From Candidatus Curtissbacteria bacterium (GTDB lineage Bacteria; Patescibacteria; Microgenomatia; Curtissbacterales; GWA2-41-24): DNA of 29,968 nucleotides. Positions within the stretch are counted from its first letter, which is position 1. Every line of letters begins with the position of its first letter. Location: the NCBI GenBank assembly GCA_030647775.1, contig JAUSJC010000003.1, forward strand, positions 1 through 29,968, read 5' to 3'. Below the pieces are notes generated by a model. That model saw nothing but the letters and a program-made list of their open reading frames with translations. It had not been told where the DNA came from and searched no databases. Position numbers and translations under genes: made by a program. This document shows positions 28,397 through 29,968 of this stretch, piece by piece.

Positions 28397-29565
28397 TTAA
28401 CCTTACTTTCCACAAACCTCAAAATTTCTTTCTTAAATCTTTCTTTGCTAAACTTTTGCGCGTGCTTCTTTATATTAGCGGTGTTAAACGCACCCTTTTT
28501 CTCTAACACCTCGAAATTTTTAATCGCGCCAGTCAACGATTCAACCGTTGCCGGACTAAAAAATACTCCCGTCTTTCCGTCCACAACCGTTTCCAAATAC
28601 CCGCCGCCGCGGTAAGCAATAACGGGCGTTCCGCAAAGCATCGCCTCCACCGGCGTCATACCAAAATCTTCATCGGTGGCCAGCGCCAGAAAAGCCCTGG
28701 CACCGGCATACAATTTTGCCAGTTCGCTATCGGAAACGAAACCCAAAAACTCAATATTATCGCCTGCCATATTTTTAATTTTCTGATACTCATTTGAATA
28801 CCCGGCCGGCTTGCCGACAACCTTTAATTTAATATTCAGCTTGTTTGCAGCTTCCATAGCAAGTTGTAAACCCTTAGCTCCAACAATCCTTGAAACCACC
28901 AAAAAATAATCACCTTTCTCAACTTTCGGGACTTTTGGCAAATCCACCGGCGGACCTGCCCGCAGATGCTGCGCATCAAGCGCTGCAGGCGGGTAAATAA
29001 CAATACTGTCTCTCCTGTAAAACTTCTCAATCCTCTTTCGGACATTTTGGGAATTGGCAATAAACCAATCGACCCTTTGCGCCGCTTCGAAATCGTAAAC
29101 TCTCATGAAATGATTGATAATCAGTGCAAACATTCTAACCGGCCAGTACTTTTGCCAGTTCACGGAAGTTGGATATCCGTAGAGGTATCTTGGCGGCGTG
29201 TGGCAATAGCAAATTTCCGCTGGCCTGCCAGCGCCCTGAGCCGGCCGTTGGGTCCCATTGCTAAATCCCTTAGTGATTGCCCAACTGGCAGAACTAATTA
29301 CCAAATCAAAATCTTTGAAATTAAACTGGGCCCACATTAAAGGAATCAAGAATCTGAAGGGACTAATAAGCTTGTCACAAAACGGAACGAAGGAAAACCA
29401 ACTCTGAACAATCTTCGCGTTTTTGAATTCTTTTCCGCACGGGCTCTCGGAAATCGCAAAAAGCGTATAAATCGGCGCCTCCGGAAACATTTCATGAAGA
29501 ACAGTCAACACCCTCTCCGCTCCCCCGTACTCTTTCAAGTAGTCATGTACTAATACAATCCTCAC
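28393..29565 (-). CDS. Glycosyltransferase family 4 with two repeat inserts
   Basis: This 390-aa GT-B enzyme probably builds surface polysaccharide. The N-terminal motif is VHDYLKEYGGAERVL, then ICYCHTPPRYLY, and the donor site EDFGMTPVEAMLCGTPVIAYRGGGYLE carries the EX7E glutamates. Insert 1 (29213-29262) is read as GTQRPAQGAGRPA before EICYCHTPPR. Insert 2 (28950-28996) falls inside the family motif YPPVDL, read as YPP-AALDAQHLRAGPP-VDLP, so PP is repeated. The start is GTG at 29565, immediately after TGtTAAAAT plus 6 nt (leaderless). Confidence 0.93.
   Translation of the reverse strand: MRIVLVHDYLKEYGGAERVLTVLHEMFPEAPIYTLFAISESPCGKEFKNAKIVQSWFSFVPFCDKLISPFRFLIPLMWAQFNFKDFDLVISSASWAITKGFSNGTQRPAQGAGRPAEICYCHTPPRYLYGYPTSVNWQKYWPVRMFALIINHFMRVYDFEAAQRVDWFIANSQNVRKRIEKFYRRDSIVIYPPAALDAQHLRAGPPVDLPKVPKVEKGDYFLVVSRIVGAKGLQLAMEAANKLNIKLKVVGKPAGYSNEYQKIKNMAGDNIEFLGFVSDSELAKLYAGARAFLALATDEDFGMTPVEAMLCGTPVIAYRGGGYLETVVDGKTGVFFSPATVESLTGAIKNFEVLEKKGAFNTANIKKHAQKFSKERFKKEILRFVESKVK
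28950..28996. repeat. TGCCCGCAG/CTGCAGGCGGG element in the GT4 gene
   Basis: CTGCCCGCA, GATGC-tgc-GCATC, then AAGCGCTGCAGGCGGG. The same scaffold occurs at 659-693 (rRNA leader) with ATTGC-tac-GCAAA as inner arms and AAGCGTTGCAGGCGG outside. Confidence 0.75.
29213..29262. repeat. CCGCTGGCCTGCC...GGCC palindromic insert in the GT4 gene
   Basis: GCTGGCCTGCCAGCGCCC and GAGCCGGCCGTTGGG are palindromic and read as GTQRPAQGAGRPA, between the conserved AKG and ICYCHTPPR blocks. Confidence 0.55.
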
Positions 29566-29571
29566 CTATCT

Positions 29572-29580
29572 ATTTTAACA
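29572..29580 (-). promoter_or_regulatory. Extended -10 promoter of the glycosyltransferase gene
   Basis: TGtTAAAAT is followed by 6 nt and the GTG start at 29565, so +1 would be the G of the start codon. No -35 box is seen. Confidence 0.5.
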
Positions 29581-29621
29581 GGATAAGCGAGAATCTGTAT
29601 TCAATCCGTGAAATCATTTTT

Positions 29622-29968
29622 TTAAATCAACTTCATCTGCCCACGCCCGTCCGGAGCTTTAGCGGAGGCGGGTCCACCCAAATAATCCTTCTCTATTTTG
29701 TCAGGTATTGTTTTAAACCCCAACTCCCTCCTCATATACTCCACTCCCTGCTCCCAATCAATCTTCGCCACATCCGCTTTTTGCACTTCCAAATGCACTC
29801 CCGGCACGTCACAAACAATCGCAGCCAGTTTTTTCCCCAGTCCCGATGCCTCCGCTCCTTCCGACAATTTATTTGCAATTCTTTGCTCTGATACCCCCGA
29901 TTTCCCCAATTCCCCTAATTTCCCATAAAGATTTTCCAGTGGCCCAAACCGCGCAATCAATTCACCCG
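29622..29968 (-). CDS. 5'-3' exonuclease (Pol I N-terminal type), C-terminal part, cut by window end
   Basis: The frame is open to the window edge; the upstream codons (GEL-IARFGPLENLYGKL) continue an H3TH-type 5'-3' exonuclease. SEQRIANKLSEGAEASGLGKKLAAIVCDVPGV matches the helical arch and C-terminal region with the SKKLATI-DVP-like motif, and ELGFKTIPDKI is the usual domain end. A stop follows soon after, so this is a stand-alone exonuclease rather than the start of a full Pol I. The last 18 residues (GGPASAKAPDGRG then QMKLI) are encoded by a hairpin element (29641-29677). Confidence 0.78.
   Translation of the reverse strand, partial: GELIARFGPLENLYGKLGELGKSGVSEQRIANKLSEGAEASGLGKKLAAIVCDVPGVHLEVQKADVAKIDWEQGVEYMRRELGFKTIPDKIEKDYLGGPASAKAPDGRGQMKLI
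29641..29677. repeat. TCCGGAGC/GCGGAGGC hairpin at the exonuclease C-terminus
   Basis: CGCCCGTCCGGAGC-tttA-GCGGAGGCGGG is read as GGPASAKAPDGRG, the same peptide pattern (G-x-P-x3-A-x-D-G) as the copies in pth and the polyprenyl synthase gene. Confidence 0.7.

Overview
This looks like a fragment of a Patescibacteria / Candidate Phyla Radiation (CPR) chromosome. That placement is an inference, perhaps toward the Microgenomates side. It rests on a 16S rRNA gene with an AT-rich insertion in a variable helix and a universal-primer mismatch, type IV pilin-like proteins, short intergenic gaps, leaderless-looking promoters and several archaeal-type proteins: a cupin phosphoglucose isomerase, an ATP-dependent DNA ligase and an EndoQ-type endonuclease. 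The code is standard: TGA ends several genes.

Layout. 1-492 is the 5' third of a 16S rRNA gene on the minus strand, with a 380-nt leader and a good sigma70-type promoter. The promoter overlaps a divergent promoter for two pilin-like genes (929-2058, +). Then come a SpoU/TrmH methyltransferase (-) and an unknown 150-aa protein (+). From 3260 to the end every gene is on the minus strand. Reading downward in coordinate: glmS, cupin PGI and a sugar-isomerase-type cupin (amino-sugar supply). Next is an isoprenoid block transcribed dxr-ispD-ispF-ispE-ispG-ispH-polyprenyl synthase-uppS, which is every MEP step except dxs plus chain elongation to the wall lipid carrier. Then acylphosphatase, MGMT-type alkyltransferase, DedA protein, pth, a four-helix-bundle (23S rRNA IVS-type) protein, phosphoribosyltransferase, a small membrane protein, EndoQ, an unknown gene, ATP-dependent DNA ligase, two unknown genes, a Fic protein, recF, mutM, an ABC exporter pair, a DUF4258/DUF2283 pair, a SAM methyltransferase, a GT4 glycosyltransferase and a 5'-3' exonuclease fragment cut by the window edge. 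DNA repair (EndoQ, ligase, MutM, RecF, MGMT, exonuclease) is strongly represented.

The most unusual signal is a dense population of short palindromic and low-complexity elements that sit inside genes without breaking the frame. At least ten proteins carry one to three, and two pilin leaders are built largely of such sequence. Elements share conserved outer scaffolds while a central 15-nt hairpin (6-bp arm, 3-nt loop, 6-bp arm) is exchanged for a different hairpin of exactly the same shape. The same 15-nt geometry, once with the same sequence, occurs in variable helices of the 16S gene. Elements are also nested in each other in multiples of three.

A second pattern lies in 21-28 kb. Three gene ends exist twice: the 3' end of fic, the first eight codons of mutM, and the promoter plus start of the ABC ATPase gene. 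Each spare copy borders inserted material. In fic and mutM the spare copy keeps the protein but differs at most synonymous positions, pointing to replacement by a diverged relative rather than a fresh duplication.
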